Source of the DNA: CADEED01 sp046733635
Lineage (GTDB): Bacteria > Pseudomonadota > Gammaproteobacteria > Steroidobacterales > Steroidobacteraceae
Assembly (NCBI GenBank): GCA_046733635.1
Contig: JBKPPO010000336.1
Location: 1-24,878, forward strand
DNA length: 24,878 bases
Direction of reading: 5' to 3'
In this document: positions 13,701 to 20,551 of the stretch, piece by piece
Position numbering within the stretch: position 1 is the stretch's first letter
Layout: each line of letters begins with the position of its first letter
Translations under genes and position numbers: made by a program
The notes under the pieces: model-generated
What the model was told of the DNA's origin: nothing
The model's input: only the letters and a program-made list of their open reading frames with translations
Database searches by the model: none

Positions 13701-16684
13701 GCCGCGATCAGGCGCCCCTCGAGTTGTTCGGTGGCTCGTTCGATGCGCGCGAGCAACGCGCTGTGCGAGTGGAAGAATCCCGTGGATTCATCGAGGTGAG
13801 CGGCGACGGTTCCCATCGCGTTCATGCAGTCGCTCAGCAGCGCGAGATCCTGAGTCTCGAGACCCACACCGCTGTCGAAGGACTTGCGGATCCAATGTTC
13901 CAGCGGCGCCGTGAGGCGAATGCCATGACGGGCCTCCGCCATTCGCGAGCTGCCGGACAACGTGTGGCAGGCGCGGTAACACTCTTCGCTCACGATGTGC
14001 GGCTCGGCTCGCTTGCGCTCCGCCTCGACCCAGCGCAACACCGCCTGGATGTTCACCTGAGTCTCGCGGCTGTAGATCTCCTTGAGCTGCAGATCCGCGC
14101 TGGGTTCTTCATCCGGCGCGGACAACACGATCTCCTCACCGGGCACGTCCGAGGATTGCGATTCCTCGACGCTGATGCCCCAGTCTTCGATCGCGGGCTG
14201 CATCGACGTGTCTTCGAGCGACGCGATCTCCGCAGGCTCTTCGAGCGGGAAATCCAGCGGCGGCGATGCCGCCGGCGGCTGGATCGTCGGGATGTTCGCC
14301 GGAGGAACATTGGCCGGCGCCGGGCGGGCCGGCGACTGCAACGCGGCCACACGGTTCGTGGCTTCGATGACATCGTCGCGGCGCGTGTCCATGGTGCGCT
14401 CGAGCGCTTCCATCGCTGCGGTGGGCGCGGCGGGCGCGCCCTTGTTGGCAGCCAGCGCATGCGCGCGGTCTACGATGTCCTTGACCCGAGCCGGCGGCGG
14501 ACTGCCCGCCTCCAGCGCGTTCACGAGTTCGCCCGCCACCTGGGTGGCATCGCGCACCGTTGCCAGGATCGAGGGCGAGCGTTGCAGCGTATTGTCGATC
14601 ACGCGGTTCAGCAGGTTCTCGATCGCCCAGGCGAACTCGGCGATGTCCGTGGCGCCGACCATGCGGCCCGAACCCTTCAGCGTGTGGAACGCGCGCCGGA
14701 CTCCGGACAGCGATTCCGCCTCGAGCGGGTTCTGTTCCCAGACCGGGAACAGTTTCCCGATGCGGGCGACCTCTTCCCGCGCCTCTTCTATATAGAGAGT
14801 CAGCAGCTCGGGATCGATGTGGACCTGTTTGTGGGCCGGCGGGGTGGAGCCATGCAGCGTCGGCGCACCCTGCGAGGCCGGTGCGACACCGGCTTGCAGC
14901 GCATGCGCGCGCGCCGTGGCGCCCGCGTCGGCCAGCAGCACCGTGGCCGCATAGGCTTCGGGACCCAGCGGGGGAACAGTGGGCACCACGCGCTTCGGCA
15001 TCTGCGACAGCGCGAGCAGGCACGTCTGCGCGTTGTCGAGCATGTACCAGGGATCCGCGCGGCCGGCCTGCAGCGTCTCCATGTAGTACTCGAGACTGAC
15101 TACCGCGTCCGCGAGACGGTCGAGGTAGTTGGGCGGAACCGCCGTGCCACCGGGCTGCAGCAGTTCCTTCAGGTTCTTGGCGATGCCGTCGACGATCTCG
15201 ACCGCACGCGTCTTGCCGAGCATGTTGAGGCCGGCCTTGATGCCGGCGACGAGACCGGGCCAGGCATCGAGCGCCGCGACATCCAGCGTGCCTGCGACAT
15301 TCGCGGCAATCGCTTCCTTCACGCGCACGAGATTGACGCTGCACTCACGCAGCACCGCGGCCTGCACGACCTGGAAGTCCGCATCGGTCTGCGCAGGTTC
15401 TTCACCCCCGGGCGCCGCGGTCTTCGGCACGATGAGGCCGATGAGCTCGCGATCCAGCCGGTCTTCGACATTGATCAACGTGGCCGCGATGTGCACCAGC
15501 GCGGCATGATCGGCCGGAGTCTTGCCCGCGGCCATGGCTTCGAGGCGGCTCGTCTCTTCGAGCACGAGCTGACGAAGTTCGCCGAGACCCAGCACCCCGA
15601 GGGTGTCGCCGATCTTGCGCAACATGCCGACCTGCGCTTCGAGCTCGGCCGGCTGGCCGCCCCGACGCACGTAGATGTCGAGCACGTCTTTGACCTTGCC
15701 GAGGTCCTCACGGATGGCGGCCGACACGGTGTGCATGAGCTTCACCGACGGCGCCGAGAGGTTCTCGCGTTCCTGCTCGACCGAATCGTCGACCAGCAGC
15801 AGTTCGTTCAGGCGGAACGAGGCACGCACGGCGGTGATCTTGGGGCCGTCCGTGGTGGCGCGCGCCGCGTAGTAGAGAAGATTGTTGAGCAGCTCGACGG
15901 GCGGGTTCTGCGCGTAGCGGCCTTCGCCCTGCGTGTAGAGCTGGAGGATCTCGCGATCCGCGAGGCCTAACAACCGTTTGATGGAGACGCCGGTCTCGAG
16001 ACCGCCTTCCCGGAGCGCCTCGATGATCGCGCCCGTCACCCACCAGAGCTGGAACACCGGCTGCTTGGTGGCCACCTGCTCGAGCTGGTGCGCGACGGTC
16101 TCGAGGATCTCGAGGTTCTGTTCGGGACGTTCACCACGGATCCAGCCCACGAGGCCGAGCTGGAATCGTGTACGCAGACGGCGGGCCCACTGCGCCACCG
16201 TGAGCTGCGGTTCGCCGGCCGCAGGCGCGACCGGTGCAGCCTGCTGGTCGGATTTGAGATTGAGCAGCAGCAACGTGCCTTCGGAGAGCAGCGGCGAGCC
16301 GCGCACGGCGCGCAGGTCGTTGAGCAGCGGCAGCAGCACCAGCGCCAGATCCCGGCCACCCGCGAGCACGCGCTCGACGTAGCTGGGAAGCTGGACCATG
16401 GCGCGCATGAGCGCGTCGAGGGTTTCAGCCTGGTTCTTCTGCGCGGCGGGCGTGAGCAGGTAGTGAGTGACCTGCTCCATTTCCTCGGCGAGCAACGCGG
16501 CGCCGAAGATCTCGAGCAACCGCAGCACACCCTGGACCTGGTGCAGGTCGCTGATGCATCGCTGCAGCAGCACCACGTTCTCGGGTTGTTCGACGAAGGT
16601 TTCGAGCGCGGTGCGCGCTTCGCCCAGCGTGTGGTTGAGCTCGCGGCCGACTAGATCCAGAGTCTGTGAGGCGACTTCAGGCAT
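10733..16684 (-). CDS. chpA: Multi-Hpt hybrid CheA-type kinase controlling type IV pili
   Basis: Central histidine kinase of twitching chemosensing; it receives PilJ signals and phosphorylates PilG/PilH. 1983 residues, about 500 shorter than P. aeruginosa ChpA. Order: a helical FimL-like N-terminal region (1-560) with a degenerate Hpt site H48-QVQG; Hpt with intact H667 (HTLKGSGRM); a degenerate Hpt at H907 (HTLSGSSRM, Lys replaced by Ser); Ala/Pro linker; Hpt with intact H1104 (HTLKGGARM); a long Ala/Pro/Val linker (about 1184-1372); dimerisation helices (about 1375-1515); HATPase with EHMLRNAVAHG (1563-1573), DDGAGL and GRGVGMDVV (1659-1667); CheW domain (about 1697-1840); C-terminal receiver with D1860/D1861, phospho-acceptor D1904 and K1956. 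ATG 16684 lies 24 bp after pilJ. Its stop codon lies inside a GTTAG word. Confidence 0.95.
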   Translation of the reverse strand: MPEVASQTLDLVGRELNHTLGEARTALETFVEQPENVVLLQRCISDLHQVQGVLRLLEIFGAALLAEEMEQVTHYLLTPAAQKNQAETLDALMRAMVQLPSYVERVLAGGRDLALVLLPLLNDLRAVRGSPLLSEGTLLLLNLKSDQQAAPVAPAAGEPQLTVAQWARRLRTRFQLGLVGWIRGERPEQNLEILETVAHQLEQVATKQPVFQLWWVTGAIIEALREGGLETGVSIKRLLGLADREILQLYTQGEGRYAQNPPVELLNNLLYYAARATTDGPKITAVRASFRLNELLLVDDSVEQERENLSAPSVKLMHTVSAAIREDLGKVKDVLDIYVRRGGQPAELEAQVGMLRKIGDTLGVLGLGELRQLVLEETSRLEAMAAGKTPADHAALVHIAATLINVEDRLDRELIGLIVPKTAAPGGEEPAQTDADFQVVQAAVLRECSVNLVRVKEAIAANVAGTLDVAALDAWPGLVAGIKAGLNMLGKTRAVEIVDGIAKNLKELLQPGGTAVPPNYLDRLADAVVSLEYYMETLQAGRADPWYMLDNAQTCLLALSQMPKRVVPTVPPLGPEAYAATVLLADAGATARAHALQAGVAPASQGAPTLHGSTPPAHKQVHIDPELLTLYIEEAREEVARIGKLFPVWEQNPLEAESLSGVRRAFHTLKGSGRMVGATDIAEFAWAIENLLNRVIDNTLQRSPSILATVRDATQVAGELVNALEAGSPPPARVKDIVDRAHALAANKGAPAAPTAAMEALERTMDTRRDDVIEATNRVAALQSPARPAPANVPPANIPTIQPPAASPPLDFPLEEPAEIASLEDTSMQPAIEDWGISVEESQSSDVPGEEIVLSAPDEEPSADLQLKEIYSRETQVNIQAVLRWVEAERKRAEPHIVSEECYRACHTLSGSSRMAEARHGIRLTAPLEHWIRKSFDSGVGLETQDLALLSDCMNAMGTVAAHLDESTGFFHSHSALLARIERATEQLEGRLIAAARAAELAAAPPPAPPAAPAPAVAAPPAPFPAAEKTVVGAAAAPAQTAPAPAAAAPEITEDVLTDFDQEIASIFTDEAVELIDSSQNALAQWNENRSSVDGLTALKRPLHTLKGGARMAGLMPMGDLSHELETLFMQIDSGVVAPDDRAFSLAQSALDELARMREWVSSGKGVPTARGLIARIHGLITGTPAPAAPAPAAPAPAAVVAPAPAPSPAPAPAPASAASEELPDSVPPVSLASSWARTDSPPRVESAPEAPLLAPVWNPAPSSQDVTSDSLDVLPLDADLQATSDLVEPVSVVEQAAPVDPVSIVEKAPAYEPPTVVASAPAEPQSIVTRAPVREPVSAGFNKVAKDSEAPDAPLLPPGAVPPGREPSAPSDRPELARVDAELLDQLLNNSGEASIARARLEQQIGSIDFNVGELSRTVTRLKEQLRKLELETEAQILHRYEEEGGQRSEFDPLELDRYSSIQQFSRALAETANDVGSIQGLLENLTKDTQNLLTQQARTINELQNGLMRTRMVPFQRHVQRLARIVRQAATDTGKKAELTIEGASGELDRQVLERMMPPFEHMLRNAVAHGIEKPEDRKKAGKNESGTITIALHREGSEVVVEVSDDGAGLNLKAIRDKGISLGMVRADQQLSDDDIMQLILEPGFSTAGAVSTLSGRGVGMDVVANEIKKLGGALHMESRQGQGSKFVIRLPLTLAISHALILRANDEFYALPLPTVEGVVRLSRAEVEAHLGPEAPPFEYGGQKYKFQHLAFYVGREPGPLPDGDVTVPVILVRAGEHSTGLVTDELVGSREIVVKNVGPQIAAIRGISGATILGDGRIVIILDIGALVRADWRARTEPVMPREKTDTRSIALVVDDSITVRRVTQRLLERNGMRVLTARDGVDAIEMLQEHTPDIILLDIEMPRMDGYEVATQVRADSRLSGIPIIMITSRVGEKHRARAIEIGVDDYLGKPYQEAQLLEAIEPLIARRREAHLREAN
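13019..13141 (-). repeat. Low-complexity Ala/Pro linker coding repeat in chpA
   Basis: Imperfect tandem GCACCTGCGCC-like units encode alternating Ala and Pro (about residues 1182-1222) between the last Hpt domain and the kinase core. Such tracts act as flexible linkers and vary in length by slippage. Confidence 0.7.
13529..13687 (-). repeat. Second Ala/Pro linker coding tract in chpA
   Basis: Codes for an Ala/Pro-rich stretch (about residues 1000-1052) between the degenerate H907 Hpt and the H1104 Hpt domain. Less regular than the tract at 13019-13141. Confidence 0.6.
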
Positions 16685-16708
16685 TTCGTTCTTGGTCAGT
16701 AAATCCGT

Positions 16709-18100
16709 TTACGAGGCCAGCGACACCGAGGAGCGCGTGCGCGTCGTCGCGCCGCTGGCGGGAGCCGTGGGGACGATTCCGGTGGTCGCCGCAGCCGCGG
16801 CCGCGATGGCGGCGCCCGCGGCAGCGACCTGGCGCGGCACCGGCGCGCCGGGCAGACGGAATCCGGAAGCGGATTGACGCATGGCCGCGGAGAGCTGCGC
16901 GAGCTTGGAGATGCTCTGCGAGGTGGCGGTGGTCGATTCCGCCGTCTGCGTGGAGATCTCCTTGAGCACCTGCATGTTCCGCGCGATCTTCTGCGCCTCG
17001 GTCACCTGCTGGCGCGAGCTCGCGAAGATGTTCTGCACGAGGCTCGCGATCTGATTGGAAACCTGCTCGATCTCCTCGAGCGCGGCGCCGGCGTTTTCGG
17101 CCAGCAGCGCTCCGCCCACCACGTCGGTGGTGGAACGTTCCATCGAGACGACGGCTTCGTTCGTGTCCGCCTGGATCGCACGCACCAGGGTTTCGATCTG
17201 GCGCGTTGCCGCAGCGGCGCGTTCGGCCAGGCGCTGCACTTCGTCGGCGACCACCGCGAAGCCGCGGCCCGCGTCACCGGCCATCGAGGCCTGGATGGAC
17301 GCATTGAGCGCGAGGATGTTCGTCTGCTCGGCAATGTCGTTGATGAGTTCGACGATGTTGCCGATTTCCTGCGACGACTCACCCAGGCGCTTGATGCGCT
17401 TGGAGGTCTCCTGGATGGTCTCGCGGATCGTGTTCATGCCGTCGATCGTGCGGCGCACGGCGTCGCCACCCTTGTGCGCGACGTCCACCGAATGACGCGC
17501 GACGTCGGACGCGCGCTCGGAATTCCCCGAGATCGCCTCGGTCGACGCGGCCATGCTGCCGGCCGATTCCGTCGCGCCGGAGATCTGCTTCGATTGCGCG
17601 CTCGAGGCTTTTGCGAGGTGCTGCGACAGCGCCTGCGTCTGGCGCGTAGCGCCGTCGAGCTGGATCGCGGACTGGTTGATGGTGCTCACCAGGTCGCGCA
17701 ACACGCCGATGGCGTAGTTGATCGAGTCCGCGATCGTGCCCGTGATGTCCTCGGTGACGGTCGCCTGGACGGTCAGGTCGCCATCCGCGAGCGGCGCGAG
17801 TTCGTCGAGCAGGCGCAGGATGGCCTGCTGATTGCGTTCGGTTTCCTTGCGCTGTGCGAGCGAGAGCGCTTCGCGGTGGCCGATGTCGGCCTCCACCACC
17901 TTCACGCGCTGGAACATCAGCATGCAGGGCACGGCGGCCGCCAGCGCCAGCGCGGCAGCGACGAGATACAGGAGCTGCATCTGCACGAAGTAGCCTGCGA
18001 CCGCGGTGAGCGCAGCGAGCACGACGCAGGCGAGCGTGGTGCTGATCAGCGTGTTCAGGGATTTGAGCGTGCGGGTTCCGCCGCCGATTTCAGGGTTCAT
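16709..18100 (-). CDS. pilJ: PilJ-type methyl-accepting protein lacking a periplasmic domain
   Basis: Receptor of the Pil-Chp pathway. 463 residues from ATG 18100, whose ATGA overlaps the pilI stop; the frame is open upstream but only as a shadow of pilI. Two transmembrane helices, about 17-38 and 43-63, are joined by only about four residues, so there is no periplasmic ligand domain; P. aeruginosa PilJ has about 680 residues with a large one. A HAMP-like stretch (about 96-140) follows, then the coiled-coil signalling domain with the hairpin tip EQTNILALNASIQASMAG (258-275) and GRGFAVVADEVQRLAERA, nearly as in Pseudomonas PilJ. The C-terminus carries SGFRLPGAPVP and an Ala-rich tail. It probably reports on something in the membrane or cytoplasm, or through a partner protein. 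Confidence 0.9.
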   Translation of the reverse strand: MNPEIGGGTRTLKSLNTLISTTLACVVLAALTAVAGYFVQMQLLYLVAAALALAAAVPCMLMFQRVKVVEADIGHREALSLAQRKETERNQQAILRLLDELAPLADGDLTVQATVTEDITGTIADSINYAIGVLRDLVSTINQSAIQLDGATRQTQALSQHLAKASSAQSKQISGATESAGSMAASTEAISGNSERASDVARHSVDVAHKGGDAVRRTIDGMNTIRETIQETSKRIKRLGESSQEIGNIVELINDIAEQTNILALNASIQASMAGDAGRGFAVVADEVQRLAERAAAATRQIETLVRAIQADTNEAVVSMERSTTDVVGGALLAENAGAALEEIEQVSNQIASLVQNIFASSRQQVTEAQKIARNMQVLKEISTQTAESTTATSQSISKLAQLSAAMRQSASGFRLPGAPVPRQVAAAGAAIAAAAAATTGIVPTAPASGATTRTRSSVSLAS

Positions 18101-18660
18101 GCCGCGGCCTCCTGGAAGGACGGGCTCTCCACCAGCTGACGCAGGCTCAATACCGGCCATTGCTCCGGACCGCGCTTGAACGCGCCGGCAAGATATCGTT
18201 CGCAACGCACCACCGTCGGCGGCGCGTCACCGGAAAATTCGGATTCGGAGAAGCGGCGGAAGCCGAGCACTTCGTCCACGAGCAGACCCGCGGGCACTTC
18301 GCGGTGGTTCACGACGATCACGCGCACGTTGCGCGAGTTCGGCGTCACGCCCGAGCCCAGGTACTGGCGCAGGTCGAGAATGGGCAACAGTTGTCCGCGG
18401 ACGTTGGCAATTCCCTTGACCCAGGTCTTCGCGCCCGGGACCCGGGTGAGTCCCGGCGGCACCGCCAGCACTTCACGGGTTTCTTCACGCGCGGCGAGAT
18501 ACAACTCGCCAGCCATGCGGAACGCCACGCCTACCCACTCGCGCGCGCCCGGATTCTCGGAGGCGGCGGCAGCAGTGACGGCGCGACCGCGTCTCTCGAG
18601 TTCCGCGAGGAGCTCGAAGGGACGATCGCGCAGGGATTTGAGCGTTGCGACCTCGGACAT
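18097..18660 (-). CDS. pilI: CheW-like adaptor of the Pil-Chp system
   Basis: Couples PilJ to ChpA. 187 residues from ATG 18660. After an N-terminal helical extension (1-40) the CheW domain shows WVGVAFRMAGELYLA (42-56), PGAKTWVKGIANVRGQLLPILDL (a PilI hallmark, about 74-97), VRVIVVNHREVPAGLLVDEVLGF and a closing WPVLSLRQLVES. The match to Pseudomonas PilI is clear along the whole chain. It begins 1 bp before the pilH stop and ends overlapping pilJ, so it is tightly coupled to both. Confidence 0.93.
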   Translation of the reverse strand: MSEVATLKSLRDRPFELLAELERRGRAVTAAAASENPGAREWVGVAFRMAGELYLAAREETREVLAVPPGLTRVPGAKTWVKGIANVRGQLLPILDLRQYLGSGVTPNSRNVRVIVVNHREVPAGLLVDEVLGFRRFSESEFSGDAPPTVVRCERYLAGAFKRGPEQWPVLSLRQLVESPSFQEAAA

Positions 18661-18661
18661 A

Positions 18662-19027
18662 TCAGGCCGCGAGCGTCGCCTGCGCCTTGGCCACGAGCTG
18701 GTCCGGCGACACGGGTTTGACCATGTAGTCCACCGCGCCCTGGCGCAGACCCCAGATCTTGTCCGTCTCCTGGCCCTTGGACGTGACCATGATGATCGGA
18801 ATGGTCTTGGTCTTCGGATCGTTGGCGAGCGTGCGCGTGGCCTGGTAGCCATTCACGCCGGGCATCACCACGTCCATGAAGATGAGATCGGGGGTCATCT
18901 CCCGCGCCATGCGCACACCTTCCGCGCCGTCGTTGGCGGTGGCGGTCTGGTAGCCAGACTTCTCCAACGCCTTTTTCATGACGTGCACTTCGGTCGGGGA
19001 ATCATCCACGATCAGGATGAGAGCCAT
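18662..19027 (-). CDS. pilH: PilH response regulator
   Basis: Single-domain CheY-like receiver, 121 residues from ATG 19027. Seen: LILIVDDSPTE (3-13) with acidic D8/D9, phospho-acceptor D52 in FMDVVMPGVNGYQATR (50-65), T82 and S83 in VTSKGQETDKIWGLRQGA (81-98), and K104 in VKPV. The VTSKGQETDKIWG phrase is near identical to Pseudomonas PilH and separates it from PilG. PilH is thought to modulate pilus retraction and act as phosphate sink. There is no output domain. The ATG lies two bases after the pilG stop. Confidence 0.95.
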   Translation of the reverse strand: MALILIVDDSPTEVHVMKKALEKSGYQTATANDGAEGVRMAREMTPDLIFMDVVMPGVNGYQATRTLANDPKTKTIPIIMVTSKGQETDKIWGLRQGAVDYMVKPVSPDQLVAKAQATLAA

Positions 19028-19029
19028 GT

Positions 19030-19425
19030 TCACCTCGCACCCACGTGCGTTTCGATGGCGGACAACAGTTCGTCCTTCGTGAACGGCTTCGTGAGGTAGT
19101 ACTCCGAGCCCACGATGCGTCCACGCGCGCGATCGAACAGGCCGTCCTTCGAGGACAGCATGATCACGGGAATCGATTTGAAGACCTTGTTGTGCTTGAT
19201 GAGCGAGCAGGTCTGATAACCATCGAGGCGCGGCATCATGATGTCGACGAACACGATGTCGGGCGTGTAGTCGGCCACCTTGGCCAGCGCGTCGAACCCG
19301 TCGACCGCCGTATAGACCTCGCAACCTTCCTTGGCGAGCAGGGTCTCAGCCGTCTTGCGGATGGTCTTGGAGTCGTCGATGACGAGGACCTTCAGACCCT
19401 TGAGGTGGGAGCTGGTGTCGTTCAC
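19030..19425 (-). CDS. pilG: PilG response regulator
   Basis: Single-domain receiver that promotes pilus extension (through PilB/FimX in Pseudomonas, established there). 131 residues from GTG 19425; the frame continues 7 codons upstream to an ATG, but GTG fits PilG length and has AGAGGA about 6 bases before it. Seen: VLVIDDSKTIRKTAETLL (13-30) with D17/D18, phospho-acceptor D61 in FVDIMMPRLDGYQTC (59-73), SSKDGLFDRARGRIVGS (91-107) and K113 in LTKPFTKDELL. First gene of the Pil-Chp operon; its promoter lies in the region shared with gshB. Confidence 0.95.
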   Translation of the reverse strand: MNDTSSHLKGLKVLVIDDSKTIRKTAETLLAKEGCEVYTAVDGFDALAKVADYTPDIVFVDIMMPRLDGYQTCSLIKHNKVFKSIPVIMLSSKDGLFDRARGRIVGSEYYLTKPFTKDELLSAIETHVGAR

Positions 19426-19479
19426 ACGCAATCCTCTGCTGAACAAACAAAAAAGCCGCCGGAAATCGCTTCATTCCCG

Positions 19480-19526
19480 CTGTTAAAACCGGGTCCGGCT
19501 TGGCAAGCTGCTCGGCGTTTTAACAT
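19480..19526. promoter_or_regulatory. Divergent pilG/gshB control region with 9-bp inverted repeat
   Basis: TGTTAAAAC (19481-19489) and GTTTTAACA (19517-19525) form a perfect 9-bp inverted repeat separated by 27 bases. Between them CTTGGCAAG (19499-19507) gives TTGGCA on the plus strand and TTGCCA on the minus strand. Each is followed, after 15 bases, by a -10-like hexamer inside the repeat arms: TAACAT (19521-19526, toward gshB) and TAACAG (19485-19480, toward pilG). Predicted leaders would be about 50 bases each. The 15-base spacers are short for sigma70, so promoter use is uncertain; the repeat itself is certain. Confidence 0.5.
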
Positions 19527-19582
19527 ATAGGAATACCCCCGGCTATGCCGGTCACGTCACGTTTTTGAGGTCGGAGTTCTTG

Positions 19583-20551
19583 ATGCCGAAAACTACTAGT
19601 CTTGCCGTCGTAATGGACCCCATCGCGAAGATCAAATTTGCGAAGGACTCCACACTTGCGATGTTGCTTGCCGCGGCTGCCCGTGGCTGGCAGATCACCT
19701 ACTTCGAGCAGTCGGACCTCTTCCTTCGCGATGGCGTCGCGTTCGGACGCGGTCAGCCGCTGCAGGTGTTCGCGAATCCCGAAAAGTGGTTTGAACTCGG
19801 CGAGCGTCAGCTCTACGAACTCGGGAAGTTCGACGTCGTGTTCATGCGCAAGGATCCGCCCTTCGACGCCGAGTACATCTACACCACGTACATCCTCGAT
19901 CGCGCCAAGGCGGCGGGCGCGTTCGTCGCCAATGATCCGCAGGGCCTGCGCGACATGAACGAGAAGGTGTTCACCGCGTGGTTCCCTCAGTGCTGCGCGC
20001 CGACGCTCATCACCCGATCCGCCGCCGAAATCTCCAGCTTCGCCGACGAGCACGGCAAGATCGTCGTGAAACCGCTCGATGGCATGGGTGGCAAGTCCAT
20101 CTTCGTCACCGAGAAGGGTGACAAGAACCTTCCTGTGATCATCGAGACGCTCACTGACAACGGTGCGCGGTTCGCGATCGCCCAGCGCTACGTGCCGGAC
20201 ATCGTCGCCACGGGAGATTCCCGCGTGCTGCTCATCGACGGTCAGCCAGTCCCTTACGCACTTGCACGTATCCCCGCGGCCAACGACAACCGCGGCAATC
20301 TCGCGGCGGGCGCCAAAGGCGTAGGACGAGAACTCACCGACCGCGATCGCTGGCTGGCGGCGCAGATAGGCCCTGTGCTCGCCGACCGCGGCATGGTGTT
20401 CGTCGGCATCGACGTGATCGGCGGCTTCGTCACCGAGATCAACGTCACGAGTCCGACAGGAATCCGTGAACTCGACAAGCAGTTCGGGCTCAATATCGGA
20501 GATATGGTAATTGCCGCCTTCGAACGCCGGCTCGCCTCGGCCCGCAGATAA
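19583..20551 (+). CDS. gshB: Glutathione synthetase
   Basis: ATP-grasp ligase joining gamma-glutamylcysteine to glycine. 322 residues from ATG 19583; an in-frame TTG 18 bp upstream is less likely. Seen: LAVVMDPIAKIKFAKDSTLAML (8-29, N-terminal domain), VFMRKDPPFDAEYIYTTYIL (N-terminal half), NDPQGLRDMNEK, the ATP-grasp strand GKIVVKPLDGMGGKSIF, and C-terminal FVGIDVIGGFVTEINVTSPTGIRE. These are unmistakable. The stop overlaps the next ATG (TAATG), so it is translationally coupled to the TonB-like gene. Divergent from pilG, as in Pseudomonas. Confidence 0.97.
   Translation: MPKTTSLAVVMDPIAKIKFAKDSTLAMLLAAAARGWQITYFEQSDLFLRDGVAFGRGQPLQVFANPEKWFELGERQLYELGKFDVVFMRKDPPFDAEYIYTTYILDRAKAAGAFVANDPQGLRDMNEKVFTAWFPQCCAPTLITRSAAEISSFADEHGKIVVKPLDGMGGKSIFVTEKGDKNLPVIIETLTDNGARFAIAQRYVPDIVATGDSRVLLIDGQPVPYALARIPAANDNRGNLAAGAKGVGRELTDRDRWLAAQIGPVLADRGMVFVGIDVIGGFVTEINVTSPTGIRELDKQFGLNIGDMVIAAFERRLASARR

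Noticed and set aside
10751..15970. Two very long open frames antisense to chpA (10751-12844 and 13151-15970)
   Set aside because: They lie entirely opposite an unmistakable chpA, have low-complexity Arg/His/Asp-rich translations and no recognisable domains. Long antisense frames are expected in GC-rich genes.
16874..18139. Long open frame antisense to pilJ
   Set aside because: It mirrors pilJ codons and has a composition unlike a real protein, with no motif.
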